DNA from: SVFI01 sp964519385
GTDB lineage: Bacteria; Bacillota; Clostridia; Lachnospirales; Lachnospiraceae
Direction: 5' to 3'
DNA length: 64,000 nt
Assembly (NCBI GenBank): GCA_964519385.1
Contig: CAZFLR010000002.1
Location: 62,001-126,000 of the forward strand
In this document: piece by piece, positions 36,615 through 45,003 of the stretch
How the letters are laid out: each line of letters begins with the position of its first letter
Position numbering within the stretch: position 1 is the first letter of the stretch
Translations under genes and position numbers: made by a program
Notes under the pieces: generated by a model
Database searches by the model: none
Seen by the model: the letters and a program-made list of their open reading frames with translations, nothing else
What the model was told of the DNA's origin: nothing

Positions 36615-37557
36615 ATTCCTCGTATGCCTTTACAATTTTTTGTACAAGCGGATGGCGTACCACATCCTTGCTTGTAAGCTTACAAAATGCAATTTCATCC
36701 ACTCTCGAAAGCACCTTCACCGCTATGTCAAGTCCGCTCCTTGTTCCCGCCGAAAGGTCTTTCTGCGAGGCATCTCCCGTAATTACCACCTTAGAGCCAA
36801 AACCGATACGCGTCAAAAACATCTTCATCTGTGCCTCGGTCGTATTCTGTGCTTCGTCCAGAATAATATATGCATTATCAAGCGTGCGTCCTCTCATATA
36901 AGCCAGAGGAGCCACTTCAATCAGTCCCTTTTCCATGTTCTTCTGAAAGCTTTCCGCTCCCATAATCTGATACAGGGCATCATACAGCGGTCGCAGATAA
37001 GGATCCACCTTACTCTGAAGGTCTCCCGGAAGAAAGCCGAGTTTTTCCCCCGCTTCAATGGCAGGTCTCGTCAGGATAATCCGCTCTACCTCATTGTTCT
37101 TAAATGCCGTGATTGCCATCGCCATCGCAAGATATGTTTTTCCGGTTCCCGCAGGACCAAGTCCAAACACAATCATATGATTTCTCATCGCATCCACATA
37201 TTTCTTCTGTCCGAGAGTTTTGGGCTTAATCGGTTTTCCTGCCACCGTATGACATATGCATGTCCCGTCCATAGAATCAAAATCAAGTTCTTCCCCCTCC
37301 TCTGCTAGCTCCAGTGCATAATTCACTCTCTGCTCCTCCAGCAAAGAACCGTTTCCGGCAGAATGGGCAAGTGAGCGTATCAGTTTTTCCGCCTTTTCCA
37401 CTGCCTCCTTCTCTCCCCTGATGCGAAGTGCACCGTCTCTGTCCGACACAATAACCTGTAATTCCTTCTCTATCTTCGATATATGAGAATCATATTGTCC
37501 GAAAATACTTTGCATGACCTCCATATCAAGCTCAAGCTGTGCAACAAATTCACTCAA
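36553..37557 (-). CDS. phoH: PhoH-family ATPase
   Basis: 334 residues. N-terminal KH-like segment (about 25 to 75), then a P-loop ATPase: GLGPAGTGKTYLAMAMA (near 130), RPAIEAGEKLGFLPGD, DEAQNTTEAQMKMFLTRIG with Walker B, and the sensor VVITGD. Probably acts with YbeY in rRNA metabolism. The best start is TTG at 37557, nine bases after GGGAG and overlapping the yqfD stop; upstream in-frame starts lie inside yqfD and give no conserved sequence. The lysine/arginine-rich tail overlaps the HD gene by 62 bases. Confidence 0.92.
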   Translation of the reverse strand: MSEFVAQLELDMEVMQSIFGQYDSHISKIEKELQVIVSDRDGALRIRGEKEAVEKAEKLIRSLAHSAGNGSLLEEQRVNYALELAEEGEELDFDSMDGTCICHTVAGKPIKPKTLGQKKYVDAMRNHMIVFGLGPAGTGKTYLAMAMAITAFKNNEVERIILTRPAIEAGEKLGFLPGDLQSKVDPYLRPLYDALYQIMGAESFQKNMEKGLIEVAPLAYMRGRTLDNAYIILDEAQNTTEAQMKMFLTRIGFGSKVVITGDASQKDLSAGTRSGLDIAVKVLSRVDEIAFCKLTSKDVVRHPLVQKIVKAYEEYERKETKNRDKGRYQKNHKR

Positions 37558-38770
37558 TTTGAATATCTCCCGTTTGTTTAATTTCCGTGATTGCCTGAGG
37601 CTCACCGTCAGACATTTCCACAAGAATGAAGCCCTCTGCGCGCAGAGCCCGCCCATTCTTTTCTATTTTAACATTTTTTTCTACTATTTGAACCCCTTTT
37701 TGCTGTAAAGTTTTGCAAAATTTTTCAAATTCATAAGAAAGAAGTGCTCTGCCCTCCGATTCGGTGTATGCAAACTTTTCCTGCCTGTATTCTTTATATA
37801 TGATTTTTCCGTAATACAGCGGAAGATAAAAATCACTCATAAGCCTTGCCTGCTTTAAATCTGTCACTATATCGTACATCTCATATCTCGGAATTCTTGC
37901 TGTCGAAAAGCTGTTTTTATGCATGCGGAAATAATATGCCGTCTTTTCCTCTCCGGTATACACTTTTTTATCATAATCGAGGGAAAGTTCCTTTTTGTAC
38001 GACAGACTTGTTTCCAGCCTTATATCCGCATCGGCACTGACGTACATATACTCCCTCAGGGTTTCGTCATCATTATAAATCGGCACTTCCCCGGCTACAA
38101 GCATATCGCCCTTTTTCACCTCATCCCCTATGGCGACCTTCGGAATTCCGCTCCGCGTGATAATGGATGCCACCCTTCCGTCCACGGTTGCATACAAATT
38201 ACACGGTCCTTCGTCCACTTTACTCACAAGGACAGTCTGCTCATTTTCCTTTACATCCACAAAAAGTCTGGTTCCTTCAAGCCTTAGAGATGTCCATATA
38301 ATGAACGGATATTCGTCACGAAGCTTTTTTTCCACCGCATCAATATCAATATTTTTCTTATAACAGCCGTAGAAAACTCCGTTATCCTGTAAAAAAGAAA
38401 GCAGCATTTCATTTGTGAGCCTTCCTTCGTTTAACAGCCGGATGTCCCACAGAAAAAGCGACACCGCATACAGCCCCGCCATACATAAAATACTGCAAAA
38501 AATAAACACTTTTCTTTTTTTCCATTTTTTCATACGAAAAGGCAGTCCCTTTTTTTCAATCAGGACTACCTTTGTTTTTGTTTTCTTTACAATGGGCTTG
38601 AGGCGGAAAAAGTCCGCGACCGACAGATTCATTTCATACTCGTATCCGGCAGAAACAATATCCCAAAGTGCTATATCATGCACGGAGCATAAATTCAAAA
38701 ATCTCTGCGGAGCCGGACCATCCACACGGATTCTGACATAGCCGTGCAACAAACGAATCATGTTAATCAT
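37550..38770 (-). CDS. yqfD: Sporulation protein YqfD
   Basis: 406 residues: N-terminal domain with LLHGYVRIRVDGPAPQRFLN, a basic stretch and one membrane helix near 90 to 110, then a large outer part with an HlyD-like turn (GDEVKKGDMLVAGEVPI, about 205 to 225). In Bacillus yqfD is in the SigE regulon and needed for spore development; in Clostridia the yqfC-yqfD pair is conserved. SD AAGGAG five bases before the ATG; 9 bases after yqfC. Confidence 0.92.
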   Translation of the reverse strand: MINMIRLLHGYVRIRVDGPAPQRFLNLCSVHDIALWDIVSAGYEYEMNLSVADFFRLKPIVKKTKTKVVLIEKKGLPFRMKKWKKRKVFIFCSILCMAGLYAVSLFLWDIRLLNEGRLTNEMLLSFLQDNGVFYGCYKKNIDIDAVEKKLRDEYPFIIWTSLRLEGTRLFVDVKENEQTVLVSKVDEGPCNLYATVDGRVASIITRSGIPKVAIGDEVKKGDMLVAGEVPIYNDDETLREYMYVSADADIRLETSLSYKKELSLDYDKKVYTGEEKTAYYFRMHKNSFSTARIPRYEMYDIVTDLKQARLMSDFYLPLYYGKIIYKEYRQEKFAYTESEGRALLSYEFEKFCKTLQQKGVQIVEKNVKIEKNGRALRAEGFILVEMSDGEPQAITEIKQTGDIQIE

Positions 38771-38779
38771 ATTATCTCC

Positions 38780-39052
38780 TTACAAAAATAATATCTGCGA
38801 AAGAATCCCTTCGATTTTCATCTCATCATTCGTATAATAATCCACCTTCAGATTTTTTCCCACAATCTGAACCCTGCACCTTCCGGTCGCAATCGTGACA
38901 ACCTCGGAGGTACATTCCAGAATTCCTTTATAATTTTCAATAAACACTTCCTCACGTCCCGTCAGTCCGATGAGGGCTTCCCCCTTCGACAAATCTTTCG
39001 GAAGCTTTAAAGTGTCACTGATATGATTTTTTGCCTCGTCAAATAATTTCAT
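38780..39052 (-). CDS. yqfC: YabP/YqfC family sporulation protein
   Basis: 90 residues from ATG at 39052. The YabP/YqfC pattern is clear: LPKDLSKGEALIGLTGREEVFIEN, then GILECTSEVVTIAT and the strand VQIVGKNLKVDYYTNDE. Mother-cell sporulation family of unknown mechanism. GAGGA lies right before this ATG; an ATG at 39061 has no SD. A candidate SigE promoter just upstream would begin transcription near 39061, which also favours the later start. Confidence 0.92.
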   Translation of the reverse strand: MKLFDEAKNHISDTLKLPKDLSKGEALIGLTGREEVFIENYKGILECTSEVVTIATGRCRVQIVGKNLKVDYYTNDEMKIEGILSQILFL

Positions 39053-39066
39053 TTTCCTCATACATC

Positions 39067-39095
39067 ACTATATGAAAAAAAACGCGTAATCATTC
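39067..39095 (-). promoter_or_regulatory. Candidate SigE-type sporulation promoter for yqfC-yqfD
   Basis: On the minus strand CATATAGT (39074-39067) matches the SigE -10 form CATAnAnT, and GAATGAT (39095-39089) lies 14 bases upstream where the -35 should be. It sits at the very end of nth, just before yqfC, which is SigE-driven in Bacillus. Confidence 0.4.
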
Positions 39096-39740
39096 CTGCT
39101 TCAAATTCTTTCTTCCTGTTTTGCACACATCCTTCAGACAGCAGTTCTCACAGTCCGGCGTTGTTCTTGCCGTACAAATCTCTCTTCCGTGATCCACAAA
39201 CCTGTGACACAGGTCATTTCCCTCCTCCGGTGGAATAAGCTTCCACAGTGCCATCTCCACCTTCTTCGGGTCCTTCATGTCATCCACAAGGCCGATACGG
39301 TTACACAGTCTGATACAATGCGTATCCGTCACAATGGCGGGCTTTCCGTACACATCACCGAGCACAAGATTGGCACTTTTCCGTCCGACTCCCGGAAGCT
39401 TTAAAAGTTCCTCCATGGTGTCCGGTACTCTTCCTTCGTATACGTCGCGGAGCATTTTCATACAGGCACTGATATCCCTTGCCTTGCTGTTGCAAAGTCC
39501 GCACGGACGGACAATTTTCTCAATTTCCGAAACATCTGCCTCCGCAAGTGCATTGACATCGGGGAACTTTCTGTAAAGGTCCTGTACGACAACATTTACC
39601 CTCGCATCCGTACACTGTGCTGCCAGTCTGACACTGACAAGCAGCTTCCACGGTTCCTGATATTCCAGCGAACACCCTGTGTCCGGATATTCTTTTTTTA
39701 ATCGCTCTATAACCTCTGTTGCCAGTTCTTTCTTTCTCAT
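39090..39740 (-). CDS. nth: Endonuclease III, DNA glycosylase/AP lyase
   Basis: Removes oxidised pyrimidines and cuts AP sites. 216 residues with the helix-hairpin-helix LLKLPGVGRKSANLVLG (catalytic Lys included), the catalytic Asp in VTDTHCIRLCNRIG, and a C-terminal 4Fe-4S site with four cysteines. The first cysteine spacing is seven residues (C-TARTTPD-C) instead of the usual six. ATG at 39740 has AGGAG five bases upstream; the GTG two codons earlier is less likely. Confidence 0.95.
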   Translation of the reverse strand: MRKKELATEVIERLKKEYPDTGCSLEYQEPWKLLVSVRLAAQCTDARVNVVVQDLYRKFPDVNALAEADVSEIEKIVRPCGLCNSKARDISACMKMLRDVYEGRVPDTMEELLKLPGVGRKSANLVLGDVYGKPAIVTDTHCIRLCNRIGLVDDMKDPKKVEMALWKLIPPEEGNDLCHRFVDHGREICTARTTPDCENCCLKDVCKTGRKNLKQE

Positions 39741-39752
39741 ACTCACTCCTGA

Positions 39753-40232
39753 TTACTTATGGTACGGCTCGTTATTTATAATCCGGTATGCCCTGTATAT
39801 CTGCTCCAGCAAAATCACGCGCATAAGCTGGTGAGGAAATGTCATATTTGAAAAGCTGAGTTTATAATCCGCGCGCGAAAGTATTGTATCATGAAGCCCC
39901 AGAGAACCTCCGATAATAAACTGTATATGGCTGTTTCCCTGAACTGCCAGTGTCCGGATTTTTTCGGCAAGCTGTACGGAATCCGGCTGTTTTCCTTCGA
40001 TGGCAAGTGCCATCACGTAAGCATCCTCACGAAGGTATCTGCGTATACGCTCCGCTTCCTTAAGCTTAATCTGATTCTCCTCCGCAGCACTTGCCTTGTC
40101 CGGCGTTTTTTCATCTGCCACTTCCACAATTTCAAGCCTGCAATATTTTGAAAGGCGCATAGAGTATTCCTCTATCGCGCCTCTAAAATACGATTCTTTT
40201 ACTTTTCCAACCGTAATTATTGTAATTTTCAT
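39753..40232 (-). CDS. rlmH: 23S rRNA (pseudouridine1915-N3)-methyltransferase RlmH
   Basis: SPOUT methyltransferase, 159 residues, acting on helix 69 of 23S rRNA. Seen: ITIITVGKVKESYF at the start, LAIEGKQ, FIIGGSLGLHD with the SAM knot, and the end SFSNMTFPHQLMRVILLEQIYRAYRI with NNEPYHK, which is family-specific. The SD is weak (GGGAAACAG). Placed between the zinc-ribbon gene and nth. Confidence 0.96.
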   Translation of the reverse strand: MKITIITVGKVKESYFRGAIEEYSMRLSKYCRLEIVEVADEKTPDKASAAEENQIKLKEAERIRRYLREDAYVMALAIEGKQPDSVQLAEKIRTLAVQGNSHIQFIIGGSLGLHDTILSRADYKLSFSNMTFPHQLMRVILLEQIYRAYRIINNEPYHK

Positions 40233-40256
40233 TTCTGTTTCCCGTCTTTAGAAATC

Positions 40257-41114
40257 TTAGTCATACTGTTTGCTGTACCAGTCATCTGCCATCTTATCCG
40301 CAAGAGGCATGTCAAGATCCGGAAATGCTTCAAACAGCTGTCTCTTGATAAACTCCATACGCGTAAAGTAAAGCTGTGCCTGCGCTTCATCATCTGCAGC
40401 CGCTTCACTGCTGATATGAAGTGTCTGGTCCACCTGTTCACTCTTCAGATTTGCCTCAAGAAAGGCATTGATATCATCAATTAAGGAATTTTCTTTCGAT
40501 GCTACCCCTACATAGGTTTTATACATCTTAACAGAATGAATTCCCATAATCAGAAACACAGCAAACAGAAAGCCCATTACGCCGGTAAACATGATTTTTC
40601 CCATTCCGTACATTCTAAACGGAAGGACACCCATCCAGAACAGGACAAGTGCAACCAGACCGATTGCACCGACTGCGATAAGAGCGACTGCACTGGACTT
40701 ATACTCCTCGGCTTTTTCTGCCTTATCCTCATAGGCTCCGCCTTTTCTGCGATCCGGAGCTTTATCGGCTTCGTCCGTTTCACTCTCCGCCTCATCCATC
40801 TGCTCAACTTCCATCTTTTCTTTTTCTTCCTCCGCTCTTTTACGGAGAACTTCGTTAATCAGAGCTTTCGCATTCGGGATTTCCGCCGCCGTAACAAAGA
40901 GCTCATGAGCCTTTTCCTTTTCATCATAACGGCTGAACACGCCCTCTATTCCGTTCGCTTTTAAAAATTCGGCCATCTGCATAATCGAAGCCTCTTCACC
41001 GAAGATAATCGGCTTTGGTGCTTCCTCAAGTGACTCAACCAAATCCACCTTACAGTCACTGCACCGCGTATAACCCTTTACATATTCATTTTTACATACC
41101 GGACACCAAGGCAT
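40257..41114 (-). CDS. Zinc-ribbon membrane protein of unknown function
   Basis: 285 residues. N-terminal zinc ribbon (CPVC...CSDC, residues 4 to 20), a ferredoxin-like stretch typical of DUF2007-like signal-transducing domains (PIIFGEEASIMQMAEFLKANGIEG), a highly acidic helical linker (85 to 140), two membrane helices (about 143 to 163 and 172 to 192), and a C-terminal helical domain of 90 residues. No enzyme motif. SD AAGGAG. It follows nfnB by 12 bases. Function unknown; another zinc-ribbon protein lies at 43486-44985. Confidence 0.78.
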   Translation of the reverse strand: MPWCPVCKNEYVKGYTRCSDCKVDLVESLEEAPKPIIFGEEASIMQMAEFLKANGIEGVFSRYDEKEKAHELFVTAAEIPNAKALINEVLRKRAEEEKEKMEVEQMDEAESETDEADKAPDRRKGGAYEDKAEKAEEYKSSAVALIAVGAIGLVALVLFWMGVLPFRMYGMGKIMFTGVMGFLFAVFLIMGIHSVKMYKTYVGVASKENSLIDDINAFLEANLKSEQVDQTLHISSEAAADDEAQAQLYFTRMEFIKRQLFEAFPDLDMPLADKMADDWYSKQYD

Positions 41115-41126
41115 ATTTTCTTCTCC

Positions 41127-42509
41127 TTATTTGTTACTTAAATATTCATCAATACCCTTTGCAGCTTCTTTTCCTGCTCCCATGGCAAGGATTACGGTTG
41201 CTGCTCCGGTCACTGCATCTCCGCCTGCAAACACACCTTCCTTGGTTGTCTGTCCGCTCTCATCTGCAACGATACATTTATACTTGTTAATGTCAAGACC
41301 TTCCGTTGTAGAAGAAATCAGCGGATTCGGAGAAGTTCCGAGTGACATGATGACCGTATCCACGTCAATCACAAACTCTGATCCTTCAATGACAACCGGT
41401 CTTCTTCTTCCTGATGCATCCGGCTCACCAAGCTCCATCTTCACACATTTAATTCCGCTTACCCAGCCCTCTTCATTAGAGAGAATCTCAACAGGATTGG
41501 TAAGAAGGTCAAAGATTACGCCTTCTTCTTTTGCATGGTGTACTTCCTCCACTCTGGCAGGAAGCTCTTCCTCGGATCTTCGATATACAATATGCACCTC
41601 CGCACCGAGACGAAGTGCTGTTCTTGCTGCGTCCATGGCTACGTTTCCGCCACCGACAACAGCCACCTTCTGTCCGCGCATAATCGGCGTAGCAGAATCC
41701 TCCTTAAATGCCTTCATAAGGTTGCTTCTTGTCAGGTACTCATTTGCTGAGAACACACCGTTTGCCTGCTCACCCGGAATACCCATGAACTTCGGAAGTC
41801 CTGCTCCGGAACCGATAAATACGGCTTCAAAGCCTTCTTCTTTCATCAGTTCGTCAATCGTTGTGGATTTTCCGATAACAACATTGGTCTCAATCTTAAC
41901 ACCGAGTGATTTTACATTTTCAATTTCTTTGGCAACCACATCCGTTTTCGGAAGACGGAACTCCGGAATACCGTAAACAAGTACGCCTCCGGCCTCGTGA
42001 AGTGCCTCAAAAATTGTCACATCATAACCCATCTTTGCAAGGTCGCCTGCACAGGTCAGTCCTGCCGGACCGGAACCGATAACTGCAACCTTTTTATTTT
42101 TCTTTTCTGCATCTACTGTCGGTTTGATTCCGTTTTCAGCCGCCCAGTCAGCCACAAAACGCTCTAATTTTCCGATGGAAATCGGTTCGCCCTTGATACC
42201 CCGGATACATTTACCCTCACACTGGCTTTCCTGCGGGCAAACACGTCCGCAAACTGCCGGAAGCGCGCTTGAACGGCTGATAATCTGATAAGCCTGCTCA
42301 ATATTTCCATCCTTAACCTGCTCAACAAATCCCGGAATATCAATAGAAACCGGACATCCTTTCATACACTGTGCATTTTTACAGTTGATACATCTGGATG
42401 CTTCTTCCATTGCTTCTTCTTTGTTATATCCTAAACATACTTCGTCAAAATTCTTTGCACGAACCTGTGGCTCCTGCTCTCTGACAGGTACTTTCTTTAA
42501 TACGTCCAT
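41127..42509 (-). CDS. nfnB: NADPH-binding subunit of NADH-dependent ferredoxin:NADP oxidoreductase (GltA/NfnB type)
   Basis: 460 residues homologous to the glutamate synthase small subunit. N-terminal four-helix region with cysteine motifs CINCKNAQCMKGCP and CGRVCPQESQCEGKC for two 4Fe-4S clusters, then FAD-binding VIGSGPAGLTCAGDLAKMG and NADP-binding VVGGGNVAMDAARTALRLGA. No glutamate synthase large subunit is adjacent; the partner directly upstream is the NfnA-like protein, so electron bifurcation between NADPH, NADH and ferredoxin is the best inference. ATG overlaps the nfnA stop; SD GGAGGTG. Confidence 0.9.
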   Translation of the reverse strand: MDVLKKVPVREQEPQVRAKNFDEVCLGYNKEEAMEEASRCINCKNAQCMKGCPVSIDIPGFVEQVKDGNIEQAYQIISRSSALPAVCGRVCPQESQCEGKCIRGIKGEPISIGKLERFVADWAAENGIKPTVDAEKKNKKVAVIGSGPAGLTCAGDLAKMGYDVTIFEALHEAGGVLVYGIPEFRLPKTDVVAKEIENVKSLGVKIETNVVIGKSTTIDELMKEEGFEAVFIGSGAGLPKFMGIPGEQANGVFSANEYLTRSNLMKAFKEDSATPIMRGQKVAVVGGGNVAMDAARTALRLGAEVHIVYRRSEEELPARVEEVHHAKEEGVIFDLLTNPVEILSNEEGWVSGIKCVKMELGEPDASGRRRPVVIEGSEFVIDVDTVIMSLGTSPNPLISSTTEGLDINKYKCIVADESGQTTKEGVFAGGDAVTGAATVILAMGAGKEAAKGIDEYLSNK

Positions 42510-43399
42510 TATTTGTCACCTCCGCAGTGTCCGCATCCGCCGTGATGCGTATCACCTTCCTGCTGTTTTAATAAAGCTCTGCCTTCTGCTGTTTTATATA
42601 TCTGCTGACGTTTCATTGCCTGGTCAAAATCGACAAGATGGCCGTCAAACTCAGGACCGTCCACGCATGCAAACTTCACTTCGCCGCCGACTGTCAGACG
42701 ACATGCTCCGCACATACCGGTTCCGTCTACCATAATCGGATTCATGGAGACAATCGTTCTGATATTTAATTCTTTCGTTGTCAGACACACAAACTTCATC
42801 ATAATCATCGGACCGATTGCAACACAGACATCATACTGCTTGCCCTCTTTTTCAACGAGATCCTTTAAGGTTGTTGTCACCATTCCGCTTCTTCCGTAAG
42901 AGCCGTCATCCGTGGTCGGATAAACATTCGCCGCCACCTTTTTCATATCCTCTTCGTAAATCAGCAGTTCTTTTGTCTTGGCACCTATGATTACATCTGC
43001 ATCCACACCGTTTTCATGGAGCCATTTCACCTGCGGATATACAGGAGCCGTACCAAGTCCTCCGGCAACAAAAATGATTTTTTTCTTTTTTAACTCCTCC
43101 GGAGCCTCGCTGCAAAATTCCGAAGGTTGTCCGAGAGGTCCTACAAAATCATGGAACGCATCTCCTTCTTTGAGATGTTTCATCGCCATTGTTCCTGCTC
43201 CGATTGTCTGCACAACAATAGTGATAGTTCCTTTCTCGCGATTATAGTCACTGATTGTGAGTGGAATACGTTCTGAATCCTCATCCGTTCTCACAATTAC
43301 AAACTGTCCCGGCAAACATGTTTTTGCGACTCTTTTTGCTTCTACTTCAAAAAGATAAATGTTTGTCGTAAGTTCACTGGCTCTTACAATTTTATACAT
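42509..43399 (-). CDS. nfnA: FAD/2Fe-2S subunit of NADH-dependent ferredoxin:NADP oxidoreductase (NfnA type)
   Basis: 296 residues from ATG at 43399 (AGGAGG six bases upstream). Ferredoxin-reductase fold: FAD-binding GQFVIVR, NAD-binding IIFVAGGLGTAPVYPQ, and the 2Fe-2S cysteines in GTGMCGACRLTV plus a later ACVDGPEFDG. Similar to dihydroorotate dehydrogenase electron-transfer subunits, but no pyrD is nearby and nfnB follows. The C-terminus carries a His/Cys-rich tail (THHGGCGHCGG), which could bind metal. A promoter lies about 50 to 80 bases upstream. Confidence 0.9.
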   Translation of the reverse strand: MYKIVRASELTTNIYLFEVEAKRVAKTCLPGQFVIVRTDEDSERIPLTISDYNREKGTITIVVQTIGAGTMAMKHLKEGDAFHDFVGPLGQPSEFCSEAPEELKKKKIIFVAGGLGTAPVYPQVKWLHENGVDADVIIGAKTKELLIYEEDMKKVAANVYPTTDDGSYGRSGMVTTTLKDLVEKEGKQYDVCVAIGPMIMMKFVCLTTKELNIRTIVSMNPIMVDGTGMCGACRLTVGGEVKFACVDGPEFDGHLVDFDQAMKRQQIYKTAEGRALLKQQEGDTHHGGCGHCGGDK

Positions 43400-43449
43400 T
43401 TTCATCCTCCTCGTCATACCGGAACAATCAATCCGGCTACATCCTTTTT

Positions 43450-43478
43450 ATAGTAATAGAATTGTGCACAAATATCAA
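43450..43478 (-). promoter_or_regulatory. Promoter for nfnA-nfnB
   Basis: TTGATA (43478-43473) and TACTAT (43455-43450) are 17 bases apart on the minus strand, 51 bases before the nfnA ATG. A small hairpin (CCGGA/TCCGG, 43419-43436) lies in the leader before the SD. Confidence 0.5.
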
Positions 43479-43485
43479 TATTTTT

Positions 43486-44985
43486 TTAAAATTGCTGAAT
43501 ACGCTTTAAATCATACATGCCGTAAAAATTGCGCACAGCCAGGAAACTCTCTCCTGTCGTCACGCTGACCGCATACTGGTTCCCCGTCTTCTGACTCGTT
43601 CCGTCCGGTGCGAAAAACATCTCATCTATCAGATAATAATACTGATCATTTTCCGCTATGACCGCACTCGCCGGATATTGTCGCTTTCCTTCCATGTCCG
43701 GAATATGTCCGTCTGCATCCAGAATAATTCCCTGGGATATCAATGTCTGTATCAGCATGTTTGCAGCCTGCTCAGCAGTAAAGGATAAATCCAGTTCCAG
43801 ATGATACGTTGCATAAGCAACCTCTCCCGGTATTCCGCCTTCATCATATACAACAAATGCAAACTGACTGTCTCCCATCGGCATCGGAATTGCACCCGTA
43901 TATAATGTGCTCTCAAGTCCCGGCTCCGTTCCGTCTGTCGTATAATAAACCTGACAATGGGCATCAGGTACGGAAACTGTGATGTACTGAGGCTCTGTAT
44001 AAGTACCGGATTCCAGATTAATCTGCGGCGCATCCATCGTTTTTTCATCAATAAAGTAATCCGCCTGCATGATATTGCTTGTAATATCATAGGTGTTGAC
44101 ATAGATTGCCTTGACCGTATAGTGACCGGAATGAAGAAGAATCGGTGTAATATACTCCTTATCTGCCTTGGTCGGATTCGTTCCGTCCAGTGTATAATAC
44201 ACCTTTCCGCTTCCCGGTACAATCAGCTTCAGCGCAACTGCCTCTTCATAGTTTCCCGGCTCCTCGCTGACCTGAGGCGGCGTTGCAAGATACTCAGCAT
44301 ACGCATCCAAAACCGACTGCTGACTGCACTCTGCAAGCAAGTCTGCCATTTTCCGGTAATCTTCCTTCTCCCTGTAAATAGGTATCAAAAGATCATAAGC
44401 CGGCTCATAGGCCGGATCCAGGGAAAGAAGCTCCTCAAGCATCTCCTGCTCATTCTTCTCATCCCCCATTCCTTCATATGCTCTGGCTATCAGCATTCTC
44501 GCATCGGAAGAATTCGGTGCAATATTCATCGCTTCACCGGCATATTCCAGCATCTGTTCGTAATCACCGACTGCGGCCATCTCCTCTGCTTTTTTAACAT
44601 TAAAATCATAAGAAGACTGTTCCTTTAGCATAAACGAGGCCACAACAATGAGTACCAGCAGCACGACGGCAAATACACCCAATCCGATAAATAAAAGAAC
44701 CGGGGCATTCTTCCTGCCATGTTCCTTTTTTATATTCAGTTCTTCTGTCCCCTCATCCCCGGGCGCGTTCTGTTCCTTTTCCGCGTCTGTCCGGGTTAGC
44801 ATCTCCGATTTAATTGGCTTTATTTCCTGCGTATTTGCCAAATCTACAGCAATTCCCGAAATGGTAGTCTCGAGCGTTTCATCAATTCTGGCATCATACA
44901 CCGGAACAAGCTGCCTTTCTTTCCCGCAGTTTTCACAGAAAACCTGTTCATCCGTCATCGGAGTTTTACAATGTGGACACATCAT
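43486..44985 (-). CDS. Zinc-ribbon, TPR and chitobiase-C-like multidomain membrane protein
   Basis: 499 residues; function unknown. Order: zinc ribbon (CPHC...CENC, 3 to 22), acidic linker, one membrane helix (about 92 to 116), then outside: two to three TPR-like repeats (130 to 230, e.g. MLIARAYEGMGDEKNEQEML), and two copies of a beta module with VYYTLDGTNP and VYYTTDGTEP, the hallmark of the chitobiase/hexosaminidase C-terminal domain, which in other proteins sits beside sugar-active enzymes. The last 100 residues have no match I know. ATG at 44985 has GGAG eight bases upstream. It lies 18 bases after fhs. Confidence 0.82.
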   Translation of the reverse strand: MMCPHCKTPMTDEQVFCENCGKERQLVPVYDARIDETLETTISGIAVDLANTQEIKPIKSEMLTRTDAEKEQNAPGDEGTEELNIKKEHGRKNAPVLLFIGLGVFAVVLLVLIVVASFMLKEQSSYDFNVKKAEEMAAVGDYEQMLEYAGEAMNIAPNSSDARMLIARAYEGMGDEKNEQEMLEELLSLDPAYEPAYDLLIPIYREKEDYRKMADLLAECSQQSVLDAYAEYLATPPQVSEEPGNYEEAVALKLIVPGSGKVYYTLDGTNPTKADKEYITPILLHSGHYTVKAIYVNTYDITSNIMQADYFIDEKTMDAPQINLESGTYTEPQYITVSVPDAHCQVYYTTDGTEPGLESTLYTGAIPMPMGDSQFAFVVYDEGGIPGEVAYATYHLELDLSFTAEQAANMLIQTLISQGIILDADGHIPDMEGKRQYPASAVIAENDQYYYLIDEMFFAPDGTSQKTGNQYAVSVTTGESFLAVRNFYGMYDLKRIQQF

Positions 44986-45003
44986 ACAAATCACTCCATT
45001 ACA

